A DNA stretch of 64,000 bases from a bacterium (GCA_016124195.1 WGOE01000002.1:434001-498000), one strand, 5' to 3'. Positions 49,436-58,095 are shown, counted from the stretch's first letter. Notes: generated from the letters alone by a model not told the origin. A program made the numbers and translations.

Positions 49436-49984
49436 ATGCTGTTACTTGTACTGGGGGTCCTGCTCTGGGCCTATTCCCATCTGATGAAGCGGGTCACGCC
49501 CGGATTTCGTGCCGGGCTTGGTGACGGGCCGGGCAAGGGGGTGGCCACGGTCTTGAGCTTTGCAGCCCTGGCGCTGATCATCTGGGGCTATCGGTCGGCC
49601 GATGTGGTCGTGGTCTGGTCGCCGCCGGCCTTCATGCGGCACATCAACAACCTCTTGATGCTGATCGCGGTGATCCTGCTGTTCATGCAGGCCAACCGCG
49701 GCAGCCTGCGCAGCGTGATGCGGCATCCGATGCTGACGGCGGTCAAGACCTGGGCGCTGGCGCATTTGCTGGTCAATGGCGATCTGGCCTCGATCATCCT
49801 CTTCGGCGGGATGCTGGCCTGGGCGGTGGTCGATGTGATCTTCATCAACCGGATGGAGCCGGCCTGGACGCGGCCCGCCAAGGGGCCGGTGCTGAACGAC
49901 GTGATCTATGTCGCAGGCGCGCTTGTCGCCTTTGCCGCCATCGTCTGGGTGCATACCTGGATGGGCTATCCGCCGCTGGGGTGA
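49436..49984 (+). CDS. NnrU family membrane protein
   Basis: This is a 182-residue inner-membrane protein with about five helices and the NnrU-type motifs LLWAYSHLMKR and KTWALAHLLVNGDLASIILFGGMLAWAV. NnrU is linked to nitrite/nitric oxide metabolism in Rhodobacter, but most homologues are found outside denitrification loci, as here. I take ATG 49436, with AGGGG upstream; a GTG at 49430 overlapping the upstream stop is the alternative. Confidence 0.87.
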   Translation: MLLLVLGVLLWAYSHLMKRVTPGFRAGLGDGPGKGVATVLSFAALALIIWGYRSADVVVVWSPPAFMRHINNLLMLIAVILLFMQANRGSLRSVMRHPMLTAVKTWALAHLLVNGDLASIILFGGMLAWAVVDVIFINRMEPAWTRPAKGPVLNDVIYVAGALVAFAAIVWVHTWMGYPPLG

Positions 49985-49988
49985 CGGG

Positions 49989-50192
49989 ATGAGACTCTAT
50001 CGCTTCTTGTCGGAAGACGACACTTCGGCCTTCTGCCACAAGGTCTCGGCCGCGCTGAGCAAGGGGTGGCAGCTGCATGGCGACCCGACCTATGCCTTCG
50101 ACGCCGGGCGCGGCGTGATGCGCTGTGGCCAGGCGGTGGTCAAGGACGTACCGGGCGACTATGCGCCCGATCTGAAGCTGGCCGACCAGTAA
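49989..50192 (+). CDS. DUF1737 protein
   Basis: The 67-residue protein begins MRLYRFLSEDDTSAFCHKVSAALSKGWQLHG and ends with CGQAVVKDV, the DUF1737 pattern. It is soluble and of unknown function. It sits five bases after the nnrU-like gene and 60 bp before mesaconyl-CoA hydratase, apparently in the same operon. Confidence 0.85.
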   Translation: MRLYRFLSEDDTSAFCHKVSAALSKGWQLHGDPTYAFDAGRGVMRCGQAVVKDVPGDYAPDLKLADQ

Positions 50193-50251
50193 GATGGGCA
50201 GATTGCCCATCCTACCCCAGGCAAAGGCCGCTTGTGCTGAAAGGATCCGGG

Positions 50252-51280
50252 ATGAAAACCAATGCGGGGCGCTTTTTCGAGGATTACCGGCTGGGCGAGG
50301 TGATCGCCCATGCCGTGCCGCGCACCCTGTCGGGCGGTGAGCGGGCGCTCTACCACGCGCTTTATCCGGCGCGCGGGGCGCTTTATTCGTCGGACGCCTT
50401 TGCGCGGGCTTGCGGGCTGGCGCAAAGCCCGATGGACGACCTGATCGCCTTTCACGCCGTGTTCGGCAAGACCGTGCCCGATGTCAGCCTGAACGCCGTG
50501 GCCAATCTGGGTTATGCCGAGGGGCGCTGGCTGGCGCCGGTCTGGCCGGGCGACACGCTGCGCGCCGAAAGCACGGTGATCGGCCTGAAGGAGAATTCCA
50601 ACGGCGCCTCGGGCGTGGTCTGGGTGCGCACGCGCGGGCTGAACCAGCATGGCCACACCGTGCTGGATTATGTGCGCTGGGTCATGGTCAAAAAGCTCGG
50701 CCACGGGCCTGCGCCCGAACCTGTGGTGCCCGATCTGGCCGCTTCGGTGGCCGCCGATCAACTTGTCATCCCGCAAGGGCTTGATTTCTCGCGCTACGAC
50801 TTCGCCCATGCGGGCGAAAGGCATCGGTGGGGAGACTACCGGATCGGCGAGACGATCGACCATGTCGATGGCGTCACGGTCGAAGAGGCCGAACACATGC
50901 TGGCGACCCGGCTTTGGCAGAACACGGCCAAGGTCCATTTCGACGCCACCCAGCGCCCTGATGGCAAGCGGCTGATCTATGGCGGCCATGTCCTCAGCCT
51001 CGCGCGGGCGCTGTCGTTCAACGGTCTGGCCAATGCGCAGATGCTGGTGGGGCTGAACGCCGGCACCCATGCCAACCCGTGTTTTGCCGGCGACACGGTG
51101 CGGGCCTGGAGCCAGGTGCTCGACCGGGCCGAGACCGCAGCACCCGGCGTGGGCGCCTTGCGGCTGCGGCTGGTCGCGGTCAGGGACGGCACACCGCCCT
51201 TCGAATTGCGCGATGCGGCCGGCAAATACCTGCCCGGCGTTCTGCTGGACCTGGATTATTGGGCGCTGGCGCCGCTTTAG
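50252..51280 (+). CDS. mch: Mesaconyl-C1-CoA hydratase (double hot-dog MaoC protein)
   Basis: The 342-residue protein is two MaoC hot-dog domains in tandem: LAQSPMDDLIAFHAVFGKTVPD in the first and FDATQRPDGKRLIYGGHVLSLAR in the second, the latter with the Asp/His hydratase pair. It hydrates mesaconyl-C1-CoA to beta-methylmalyl-CoA in the ethylmalonyl-CoA pathway for acetate assimilation. Placement between malyl-CoA thioesterase and sdhC matches R. sphaeroides. AAGGATC is its ribosome-binding site. Confidence 0.88.
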   Translation: MKTNAGRFFEDYRLGEVIAHAVPRTLSGGERALYHALYPARGALYSSDAFARACGLAQSPMDDLIAFHAVFGKTVPDVSLNAVANLGYAEGRWLAPVWPGDTLRAESTVIGLKENSNGASGVVWVRTRGLNQHGHTVLDYVRWVMVKKLGHGPAPEPVVPDLAASVAADQLVIPQGLDFSRYDFAHAGERHRWGDYRIGETIDHVDGVTVEEAEHMLATRLWQNTAKVHFDATQRPDGKRLIYGGHVLSLARALSFNGLANAQMLVGLNAGTHANPCFAGDTVRAWSQVLDRAETAAPGVGALRLRLVAVRDGTPPFELRDAAGKYLPGVLLDLDYWALAPL

Positions 51281-51288
51281 ACGAGAAT

Positions 51289-51298
51289 TGTGATCACA
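51289..51298. promoter_or_regulatory. Single TGTGATCACA palindrome after mch
   Basis: A perfect 10-bp palindrome begins nine bases past the mch stop and 270 bp upstream of the paired sites before sdhC. It may be an auxiliary site for the same regulator. Confidence 0.5.
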
Positions 51299-51558
51299 GG
51301 GGGGCGGGGCCGCAGATCGCCGCGCGAAACCTCGCGTCCGATGCGGGATGGGCGGCGGTCAGGATCCCGCCGGGCTTGCCGCGTGCATTGCGGGGTGAAA
51401 AAACACAAATCAGGCGGTGCCGCCATTTCCGACCAACCTCTTTCGGGGTAACGATTGGACAGGAAACTTGCGCTAGAAGACGGGCCGAGACTCGGTGGAT
51501 CGGTCGGGCCGCGTGCCGGGGCCCAGGCGGTTCCGCTTGGCCAGAGAGAGGGAAATAC

Positions 51559-51589
51559 TGTGATCACGAAATTTATTTCAGTGATCACA
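51559..51589 (+). promoter_or_regulatory. Paired GTGATCAC operator upstream of sdhC
   Basis: Perfect palindromes GTGATCAC lie at 51560-51567 and 51581-51588, start-to-start 21 bp, the same spacing as upstream of sucC. The flanks are TGTGATCACG and AGTGATCACA with an AT-rich linker. They lie about 155 bp before the sdhC start. Confidence 0.72.
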
Positions 51590-51598
51590 AAGTGAAAA

Positions 51599-51742
51599 AT
51601 CTTGCACCGATCCGGGCGACTGGTCGGTTTTGCCGCAGCTTGGGGGCGTGACAGCGCAAATTTGGGCGCTATTGAAAGACCAAGGCAACTCTGCGCCGCA
51701 GCAAGGCTGGGGCAGCATTTCGACAACGGGGAAGGGCAAACC
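51599..51742 (+). other. Leader region of the sdh operon
   Basis: No gene is seen here. TTGGGGGCGTGA at 51640-51651 matches 43621-43632 in the sucC leader, but in the opposite orientation relative to transcription. AGCGC and GCGCT at 51653-51657 and 51666-51670 could form a small stem. No confident -10/-35 pair is visible. Confidence 0.4.
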
Positions 51743-52153
51743 ATGGCCGAGACAACGGGGTCTGCAAAACGGGTCGATCGGCCACACGAACGACCCTTGT
51801 CGCCGCATATCCAGATCTACAACATGTACCAGATCAACTCGGTCTCCTCGATCCTGACGCGGATCACCGGGCATGCGCTGATGGCGGGGGTGATCCTCGG
51901 CGTCTGGTGGCTGCTGGCCGCCGCCGTCTCGGACCGCTATTTCGCCGTGGCCAATGCGGTGGTGACCTCGTGGTTCGGCAAGCTGGTCTTCACGGGTTCG
52001 CTCTGGTCTGTGTGGTATCACTATCTTGCCGGCCTGCGGCATCTGTACTTTGACGCGGGCCACGGGCTCGAGATGCAGATGGCCGAGCGTCTGGGCTGGG
52101 CCTGCGTCATCGGATCGGTCCTTTTGACCCTACTGACCATCGCCATCGTATGA
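51743..52153 (+). CDS. sdhC: Succinate dehydrogenase cytochrome b556 subunit
   Basis: The 136-residue membrane anchor begins with [10 protein letters not shown] and has three helices. [20 protein letters not shown] near residue 95 carries the haem-ligand histidine region of SdhC. It binds ubiquinone and haem b with SdhD in the inner membrane. First gene of the sdh operon; its stop overlaps or abuts sdhD. Confidence 0.96.
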   Translation: MAETTGSAKRVDRPHERPLSPHIQIYNMYQINSVSSILTRITGHALMAGVILGVWWLLAAAVSDRYFAVANAVVTSWFGKLVFTGSLWSVWYHYLAGLRHLYFDAGHGLEMQMAERLGWACVIGSVLLTLLTIAIV

Positions 52154-52161
52154 GGGACACC

Positions 52162-52533
52162 ATGCGCTATCTGACCGACCGCAAGCGTGCCGTGGGGGCT
52201 GGCTCCGCCCATTCCGGAACCGCGCATCACTGGTCCATGACCCTGTCCAGCGCGGCCCTGGCCTTTCTGGTGCCGGTCTGGCTTTATGTCTTCGGCCACG
52301 CCCTGGGCGCCAGCCGTGCCGATGTGATGGCCACCTTCGCGCGCCCGTTCCCGGCGATCGTGACCGGCCTCGTCCTCGTGATCGCGATGCGCCATTTCGC
52401 CAAGGGCTCGACCATGATGCTGCAGGACTATACCCATGGTTCGGCGCTGAAATGCGGCATCGTCTTCGTCTATTCGCTGGCCGCCGTGATCGCGGCCACC
52501 GGGCTTTACGCCCTGATCAAGATCGCGCTTTGA
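52162..52533 (+). CDS. sdhD: Succinate dehydrogenase hydrophobic anchor subunit
   Basis: This is a 123-residue, three-helix anchor beginning [24 protein letters not shown], with [12 protein letters not shown] near residue 90. I choose ATG 52162, with GAGGGA just upstream, since SdhD proteins of this group start [13 protein letters not shown] 52150 overlapping the sdhC stop is the alternative. Confidence 0.95.
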   Translation: MRYLTDRKRAVGAGSAHSGTAHHWSMTLSSAALAFLVPVWLYVFGHALGASRADVMATFARPFPAIVTGLVLVIAMRHFAKGSTMMLQDYTHGSALKCGIVFVYSLAAVIAATGLYALIKIAL

Positions 52534-52541
52534 GGCTCATG

Positions 52542-54344
52542 ATGAACGCTTACCCTTATGAAGTGCACGACTATGACGTGGTGGTGGTGGGGGCCGGCGG
52601 CGCGGGCCTGCGCGCCACGCTGGGCATGGCCGAACAGGGCCTGCGCACGGCCTGCGTGACCAAGGTCTTCCCGACCCGCAGCCACACCGTGGCCGCACAG
52701 GGCGGCATCGCGGCCAGCCTTGGCAACATGGGGCCGGACAGCTGGCAATGGCACATGTACGACACCGTCAAGGGTTCGGACTGGCTGGGCGACACCGACG
52801 CGATGGAATATCTGGCTCGTGAGGCGCCCAAGGCGGTTTACGAGCTGGAACATTACGGCGTCCCCTTCAGCCGCACCGAAGAGGGCAAGATCTACCAGCG
52901 CCCCTTCGGCGGCCACACCACCGAATATGGCGAAGGCCCGCCGGTCCAGCGCACCTGTGCCGCGGCCGACCGCACCGGCCATGCCATCCTGCACACGCTC
53001 TATGGCCAGAGCCTCAAGAACAACGCCGAGTTCTTCATCGAATATTTCGCCATCGACCTGATCATGACCGAGGGTCGCTGCACCGGCGTGGTGGCCTGGA
53101 AGCTGGATGACGGCACGATCCATGTCTTCAACGCCAAGATGACCGTGCTTGCGACCGGCGGCTATGGCCGGGCCTATTTCAGCGCCACCTCGGCCCACAC
53201 CTGCACCGGCGACGGCGGCGGCATGGTGGCGCGCGCAGGGCTCCCCCTGCAGGACATGGAGTTCGTGCAGTTCCACCCCACCGGCATCTATGGCTCGGGC
53301 TGCCTGATCACCGAAGGCGCGCGCGGCGAGGGCGGGTATCTGACCAATGCCAACGGCGAACGTTTCATGGAACGCTATGCGCCGCACTACAAGGACCTCG
53401 CCCCCCGCGACTACGTGTCTCGCTGCATGACGCTGGAAATTCGCGAAGGCCGCGGCGTGGGGCCGAACAAGGACCACATCCACCTCAACCTCAACCACCT
53501 GCCCAAGGCGACGCTGGACCTGCGCCTGCCCGGCATTTCGGAATCGGCCCGCATCTTCGCCGGTGTGGATCTGCAGAAAGAGCCGATCCCCGTGCTGCCG
53601 ACCGTGCATTACAACATGGGCGGCATTCCGACCAACTACATGGGCGAGGTGTTGAACCCCACCCACGACAATCCCGACGCCGTCTTCCCCGGCCTGATGG
53701 CGGTGGGCGAGGCGGGCTGCGCCTCGGTGCATGGCGCCAACCGTCTGGGATCGAACAGCCTGATCGACCTCGTCGTCTTTGGCCGGGCGGCCGCGATCCG
53801 CGCCGGAGAGATCGTGAACCCCAAGGAACGCTTCGCCCCGGTCAACGTGGTCGAGGTGGACCGCGCCCTGTCGCGCTTTGACGCGCTGCGTCATGCCAAT
53901 GGCGCCGTGCCCACCGCGGAACTGCGGCTGGAGATGCAGCGCACCATGCAGGCCGATGCGGCCGTGTTCCGCGCCGACAAGACGCTGGCCGATGGCGTGG
54001 TGAAGATGGAGGCTGTGGCCAGGAAGATGCCCGACATCAAGGTCACCGACCGCAGTCTCGTGTGGAACTCGGACCTGATGGAGACGCTGGAGCTGACCAA
54101 CCTGATGCCCAACGCCCTGGCCACCATCGTCGCGGCCGAAGCGCGCAAGGAATCGCGCGGCGCCCATGCGCATGAGGATTACCCCGCCCGCGACGACGTG
54201 AACTGGCGCAAGCACTCGCTGGCCTGGGTCGACGGGCCGCAGGTCCGGCTCGACTACCGCGCCGTCCATGTCGACCCGCTGACCTCCGAGGCCGATGGCG
54301 GCATCAGCCAGAAGAAGATCGCACCGGCCGAGCGGAAGTTCTGA
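52542..54344 (+). CDS. sdhA: Succinate dehydrogenase flavoprotein subunit
   Basis: This 600-residue subunit oxidises succinate to fumarate at a covalently bound FAD. The dinucleotide motif is [28 protein letters not shown] has the FAD-linked histidine, [22 protein letters not shown] lies in the active site, and [16 protein letters not shown] contributes substrate residues. There are adjacent ATGs at 52539 and 52542; the second is better spaced from GAGG. The stop overlaps the next gene as TGATG. Confidence 0.98.
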   Translation: MNAYPYEVHDYDVVVVGAGGAGLRATLGMAEQGLRTACVTKVFPTRSHTVAAQGGIAASLGNMGPDSWQWHMYDTVKGSDWLGDTDAMEYLAREAPKAVYELEHYGVPFSRTEEGKIYQRPFGGHTTEYGEGPPVQRTCAAADRTGHAILHTLYGQSLKNNAEFFIEYFAIDLIMTEGRCTGVVAWKLDDGTIHVFNAKMTVLATGGYGRAYFSATSAHTCTGDGGGMVARAGLPLQDMEFVQFHPTGIYGSGCLITEGARGEGGYLTNANGERFMERYAPHYKDLAPRDYVSRCMTLEIREGRGVGPNKDHIHLNLNHLPKATLDLRLPGISESARIFAGVDLQKEPIPVLPTVHYNMGGIPTNYMGEVLNPTHDNPDAVFPGLMAVGEAGCASVHGANRLGSNSLIDLVVFGRAAAIRAGEIVNPKERFAPVNVVEVDRALSRFDALRHANGAVPTAELRLEMQRTMQADAAVFRADKTLADGVVKMEAVARKMPDIKVTDRSLVWNSDLMETLELTNLMPNALATIVAAEARKESRGAHAHEDYPARDDVNWRKHSLAWVDGPQVRLDYRAVHVDPLTSEADGGISQKKIAPAERKF

Positions 54345-54799
54345 TGGCAGGGCAGGGCCGTTCCAGCACGTCCCTGTCGCGCCGGCTTGGCCTTCGGGCC
54401 GGGCAGGCGGTGGCTTTCGTGCGCCTGCCCGAAAGCCTAGATCACCTGAAAGAGGCGGCGGTCTTCCGCCGCATCGAGCTTGCCCCCGACTGGCGCGCCT
54501 TGCCCGAAGGGACGCGCGATGTGATCCAGGTCTTCACCACCTCGTCCAGCGAACTTGCCGCCGCCTTGCCGGTGCTGCGCGATCTGATCGGGCCCGAGGG
54601 GGCGCTTTGGGTCTGCTGGCCGAAGAGGGCCAGTCCTCTGCCCACCGACCTCGGCAAAGATGTGATCCGTGCCCTGGCCTCGTCGGATATATGGGTGGAG
54701 GAGAGGACCTGCGTGCTGGACGCGGTCTGGTCGGGTTTGAAACTGGCCCTGCGGGTCGAGTCCCGCGGGTCTCATGTGAACAACGGGGTGGCGGCATGA
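54344..54799 (+). CDS. DUF3052 protein inside the sdh operon
   Basis: The 151-residue soluble protein shows the DUF3052 pattern (LGLRAGQAVAFVRLPES, GALWVCWPKRAS and DIWVEERTCVLDAVWSGLKLALR). It shares one base with the sdhA stop and overlaps the next gene as ATGA, so it is translated as part of the sdh transcript. Function is unknown. Confidence 0.85.
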   Translation: MAGQGRSSTSLSRRLGLRAGQAVAFVRLPESLDHLKEAAVFRRIELAPDWRALPEGTRDVIQVFTTSSSELAAALPVLRDLIGPEGALWVCWPKRASPLPTDLGKDVIRALASSDIWVEERTCVLDAVWSGLKLALRVESRGSHVNNGVAA

Positions 54800-55086
54800 A
54801 GCGTATTGCTCTTCTTCTTCTGGCTTTGGCGGCCTGCGATCCCAAGGTGGTGGTCGACAAGACCATCGCCCGCACCGCCGAAACGGTGATATCCGATGTC
54901 ACGGGCTCTGCCGTGGCCAATTGCGTGGTGGACAATGCCCAGCCGGTCGAGCTGGAGATCCTCGCGCGTGACGTGGGCGTCGAGGCCGGCACGAGGACCA
55001 AGGCGATCATCCGCGGCATCCTGGCCCGGCCGGAGACGCAGAAATGCCTGACCCGCGGCGGCCTTGTCGCGCCGAGCCTGACATGA
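54796..55086 (+). CDS. Small lipoprotein inside the sdh operon (first)
   Basis: This is a 96-residue protein with a short lipobox signal, MKRIALLLLALAAC, cysteine at residue 14. The mature part (KVVVDKTIARTAETVISDVTG, then CVVDNAQPVELEILARDVG) is helical with two further cysteines. Four-base overlaps join it to both neighbours. I do not recognise a family. Confidence 0.75.
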   Translation: MKRIALLLLALAACDPKVVVDKTIARTAETVISDVTGSAVANCVVDNAQPVELEILARDVGVEAGTRTKAIIRGILARPETQKCLTRGGLVAPSLT

Positions 55087-55397
55087 TCCGCGCCCCGCAG
55101 GCCCTCTGTCTGCTGTTGCCCGGCGCCCTGACGGCGCTGGCCTCCTGCGGGCCGATGGCCTTGCCCGATGCCGAGCGGTCCTGCATCGCCGATGCGCAGC
55201 TGGCCCAGCACCCGCGCGGCACCGTGGCGCTTGGCCTGGGTTCGGGCGGCCGGTCGGCGGCGGGCTTCGGCATCGACATCTCGTCCGATTATCTTCTGGG
55301 GCGCGACCCTGATGCGGTCTATGCGTCCTGCGTGCAAAGCCGGGCGGGCCTGCCGCCCACCCAACCCTTCTCTTCCCTGCCCGAGTCCCGGATGTGA
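55083..55397 (+). CDS. Small lipoprotein inside the sdh operon (second)
   Basis: This is a 104-residue protein with signal MIRAPQALCLLLPGALTALASC (lipobox cysteine near residue 22) and a mature part with two cysteines (SCIADAQLAQHPRG, YASCVQSRAG) around a Gly/Ser-rich beta-like stretch. It begins inside the stop of the previous lipoprotein gene and ends 27 bp before sdhB. Function unknown. Confidence 0.73.
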   Translation: MIRAPQALCLLLPGALTALASCGPMALPDAERSCIADAQLAQHPRGTVALGLGSGGRSAAGFGIDISSDYLLGRDPDAVYASCVQSRAGLPPTQPFSSLPESRM

Positions 55398-55424
55398 CGG
55401 CTCGAACCCGTGAAAGGCTGAAAA

Positions 55425-56201
55425 ATGGTCCAGTTCTCCCTGCCAAAAAACTCCAAGGTCCGCACGGGCAAGACCTGGCCGCGACCGCAAGCCGGCAACG
55501 TGCGCAAGTTCCAGATCTACCGGTGGAGCCCGGATGACGGGGAAAACCCGCGCATCGACACCTATTTCCTCGACATGGACAAATGCGGGCCCATGGTTCT
55601 GGACGCGCTGATCAAGATCAAGAACGAGATCGACCCGACCCTGACCTTCCGGCGCTCCTGCCGCGAGGGGATCTGCGGGTCCTGTGCGATGAACATCGGC
55701 GGCATCAACACGCTGGCCTGCATCCATGGCCTCGACGAGGTCAAGGGCGACGTCAAGATCTATCCCCTGCCGCATATGCCCGTCATCAAGGACCTGATCC
55801 CGGACCTGACGCATTTCTACGCCCAGCACGCCTCGATCATGCCCTGGCTGGAAACCAAGACCAACCGCCCCGCGAAAGAGTGGCGCCAGTCGATCGAGGA
55901 TCGCGCCAAGCTCGATGGGCTTTATGAATGTGTCATGTGCGCGTCCTGCAGCACATCCTGCCCCAGCTACTGGTGGAACAGCGACAAATATCTTGGCCCG
56001 GCGGCGCTGCTGCACGCCTACCGCTGGATCATCGACAGCCGCGACGAGGCCACCGGCGAAAGGCTCGACGCGCTTGAAGACCCCTTCAAGCTTTATCGCT
56101 GCCACACGATCATGAACTGCACCAAGACCTGCCCCAAGGGCCTGAACCCGGCCAAGGCGATTGCCGAGATCAAGCACATGATGGTCGAACGCATGGTCTG
56201 A
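55425..56201 (+). CDS. sdhB: Succinate dehydrogenase iron-sulfur subunit
   Basis: The 258-residue electron-transfer subunit has cluster ligands in order: [12 protein letters not shown] and C in NTLACIHG for the 2Fe-2S centre, [16 protein letters not shown] for 4Fe-4S and [17 protein letters not shown] for 3Fe-4S/4Fe-4S. It passes electrons from SdhA to ubiquinone in SdhCD. It is separated from sdhA by three small genes. Confidence 0.98.
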   Translation: MVQFSLPKNSKVRTGKTWPRPQAGNVRKFQIYRWSPDDGENPRIDTYFLDMDKCGPMVLDALIKIKNEIDPTLTFRRSCREGICGSCAMNIGGINTLACIHGLDEVKGDVKIYPLPHMPVIKDLIPDLTHFYAQHASIMPWLETKTNRPAKEWRQSIEDRAKLDGLYECVMCASCSTSCPSYWWNSDKYLGPAALLHAYRWIIDSRDEATGERLDALEDPFKLYRCHTIMNCTKTCPKGLNPAKAIAEIKHMMVERMV

Positions 56202-56205
56202 CGTC

Positions 56206-56829
56206 TTGGCGGCGCTGATCCTCGCCGGTCTGACGCTGACCTGCCTTGGCATCTTCGGCTGGCTCTGGCTATGCGGCGGGGCCGGTCAGGCGGGTTGGCG
56301 CGGGTTTGTCGGCAAGCAGGCGGTCCAGTTGTCCGGCGTCTGTCTGGCCCTGGGGCTGGTGACCGGCCATCCGATCAACGGGGTCTTCATGGCCAGCTTC
56401 CCGCCGCTCGCCCTGGGTGAGGTGGCCAGGGCCCGCCCCTTCGCACCCTTCCTGGCCGAGGTGGCCTGGCACCTGGCGCCCTTTGCCGGCGCGGCCCTGC
56501 TGGTCAGCCTCATCCTGCCGCCCCTGCGGGTCTGGAGCCTCGGTGTCACGCTTCTGGCTGCGCTGGCGGCATCGCTCTGGGTCGGGGATCAGGTCAGCCG
56601 GGACGCGATGTGCCGCGCCGCCCTCAAACGCGGCTTTGCCGGGTTCGAGCGCAACAGCTTTGCCTATAGCCTGGCCAACACCCGTGGCGACCCGGTTTAT
56701 GACAGCCCGCACGCCGTGGCCCGCGCCGCCGGCCAGACCTTGGGGTGGAGCTACCGCGACATGGACTGGTTCGTCCTGCCCCGGGGCATCGCCGGGTCCG
56801 AACCCGCCTTCACTTGCGCCAAGGCCTAA
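56206..56829 (+). CDS. Hypothetical membrane protein after sdhB
   Basis: The product of 207 residues has about four helices (LILAGLTLTCLGIFGWLWLC, LSGVCLALGLVTG, LAPFAGAALLVSLILPPL and LGVTLLAALAASLWVG) and a soluble C-terminus of about 80 residues. The frame has no ATG near its start; TTG 56206, four bases after sdhB, is the best candidate and its ribosome-binding site is weak. I do not recognise the family. Its stop overlaps the convergent LuxR-domain gene. Confidence 0.65.
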   Translation: MAALILAGLTLTCLGIFGWLWLCGGAGQAGWRGFVGKQAVQLSGVCLALGLVTGHPINGVFMASFPPLALGEVARARPFAPFLAEVAWHLAPFAGAALLVSLILPPLRVWSLGVTLLAALAASLWVGDQVSRDAMCRAALKRGFAGFERNSFAYSLANTRGDPVYDSPHAVARAAGQTLGWSYRDMDWFVLPRGIAGSEPAFTCAKA

Positions 56830-57302
56830 AGGTGGCGCAGCTTGTCCTGCACCTTCTTCGGGAAATCGTCGAAATGGGTGGTCAGATCATGAATCCCATT
56901 CACAATCCCTTCGATCTCGGCGACCTCCTCCAGGCTGTGCGCCCGGGTCGAACGGGTCAGCCCGCCGATGGTGCGCGAATTGACAGGGCCCACCGCATAG
57001 GTCCAGCCATGCGTGAGCCCAAAGGAATTGGCCGCGGCGATCACGCCTTCCGGGTCTTCGCCGGTCAGGCTGTCCCACATGACGCGGCCCGTGTTGGTCA
57101 GCCCCCAGCGCACCACGGGATCGAACAGCATGAAGCCCTTGATCGTGTAGTGGTCGGCCCAGGCCTGCGAATAGGTCTGGTACAGCAAGGTCGGAGCGGC
57201 CATGCGCAGATGCACCGCCAAGGCGTATCCCGTGTCGCACATCTCCCCAAGCCTGTTCAAATGCTTGGCAATCTGTGTTGGAATATCTTCGTAGTCTGCC
57301 AA
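56826..57302 (-). CDS. LuxR-type autoinducer-binding domain protein without DNA-binding domain
   Basis: The 158-residue protein aligns by eye with the N-terminal ligand-binding domain of LuxR/TraR regulators: Trp and Tyr of the acyl-homoserine-lactone pocket in AWADHYTIKG and the Asp-Pro in FMLFDPVVRWG. AAANSFGLTHGW follows. It stops before any helix-turn-helix, and the adjoining DNA encodes another gene, so there is no HTH remnant. The best start is TTG 57302, with AGGTGAG upstream. It is divergent from a complete luxR-luxI pair and may bind or buffer the signal, or form inactive dimers with LuxR. Confidence 0.8.
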   Translation of the reverse strand: MADYEDIPTQIAKHLNRLGEMCDTGYALAVHLRMAAPTLLYQTYSQAWADHYTIKGFMLFDPVVRWGLTNTGRVMWDSLTGEDPEGVIAAANSFGLTHGWTYAVGPVNSRTIGGLTRSTRAHSLEEVAEIEGIVNGIHDLTTHFDDFPKKVQDKLRHL

Positions 57303-57413
57303 GATTCTCACCTTTGGGATGCTTGGTGTTGCATGAGACACGTGGACCGTGCATTGGTTAACGTGGGCGAAACTACGGTGGCGGTACGGGTTACTCAACC
57401 TGTTTAAAAGTAG

Positions 57414-58025
57414 ATGGTAATCCAGCAAACCATGCGAGACCAGATTGAACAGATCGCACCGGCCGGCTTCTACGTGGCGCTGAGGGTCGGATTCTCATTC
57501 CCTGAGGAAGAATACAACGAACTTCCTCCGAATTGGGTAGAATTCTACACCACTCATGGACTGGTCGTCCATGACCCCGCCATGAAGTGGGTCTATGGCA
57601 ACACAGGCGTCGTGCGGATCAACGATATCGGCCTGCCCGACCCGCATCAGGTCCGGGCGCGGGCCGCGATCTTTGGCCTGTCGCATGGCGCCGCGGTTTC
57701 GGTCATGACGCCGGCGGACCGCGGTCGGCGCAGTTACGGGCTGTTCTTTCGCGCCGCCACCGATTTTGCCGAACCCGACCTGACCACGCTGCACGGCATC
57801 CTCAAGCGCCTGCACATCGGCGAAAGCGACGAACCCAGCCTGACCGCCGCCGAAATCGAGGCGCTTCAGATGCAGGCCGCCGGCTTGCGGCTCAAGCAGA
57901 TCGCCGGCGAACTGAACATTTCCGAAAGCGCCGTGAAGGCGCGCCTTAATAATGCCAAGAAGAAATTGGGTGCCAAGACGCTGACCCAGGCGTCCTCCAT
58001 CGCGGCAGCCCGCCGCATAATCTGA
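57414..58025 (+). CDS. LuxR family quorum-sensing regulator
   Basis: The 203-residue regulator has an autoinducer-binding domain with pocket residues in NWVEFYTTHGLVVHDPAMKW and IFGLSHGAAVSV. The C-terminal LuxR helix-turn-helix is LTAAEIEALQMQAAGLRLKQIAGELNISESAVKARLNNAKKKLGAKT. It should bind an acyl-homoserine lactone made by the adjacent synthase and control target promoters. ATG 57414 has only a weak ribosome-binding site; ATG 57432 is the alternative. Lower GC at the 5' end than its neighbours. Confidence 0.92.
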   Translation: MVIQQTMRDQIEQIAPAGFYVALRVGFSFPEEEYNELPPNWVEFYTTHGLVVHDPAMKWVYGNTGVVRINDIGLPDPHQVRARAAIFGLSHGAAVSVMTPADRGRRSYGLFFRAATDFAEPDLTTLHGILKRLHIGESDEPSLTAAEIEALQMQAAGLRLKQIAGELNISESAVKARLNNAKKKLGAKTLTQASSIAAARRII

Positions 58026-58095
58026 CAGATAATTCAGCCCCTTTGGCAACACTCGGAAAACTTCCACCGAGGGTAACTTTTTGCCTAGTTGACAC

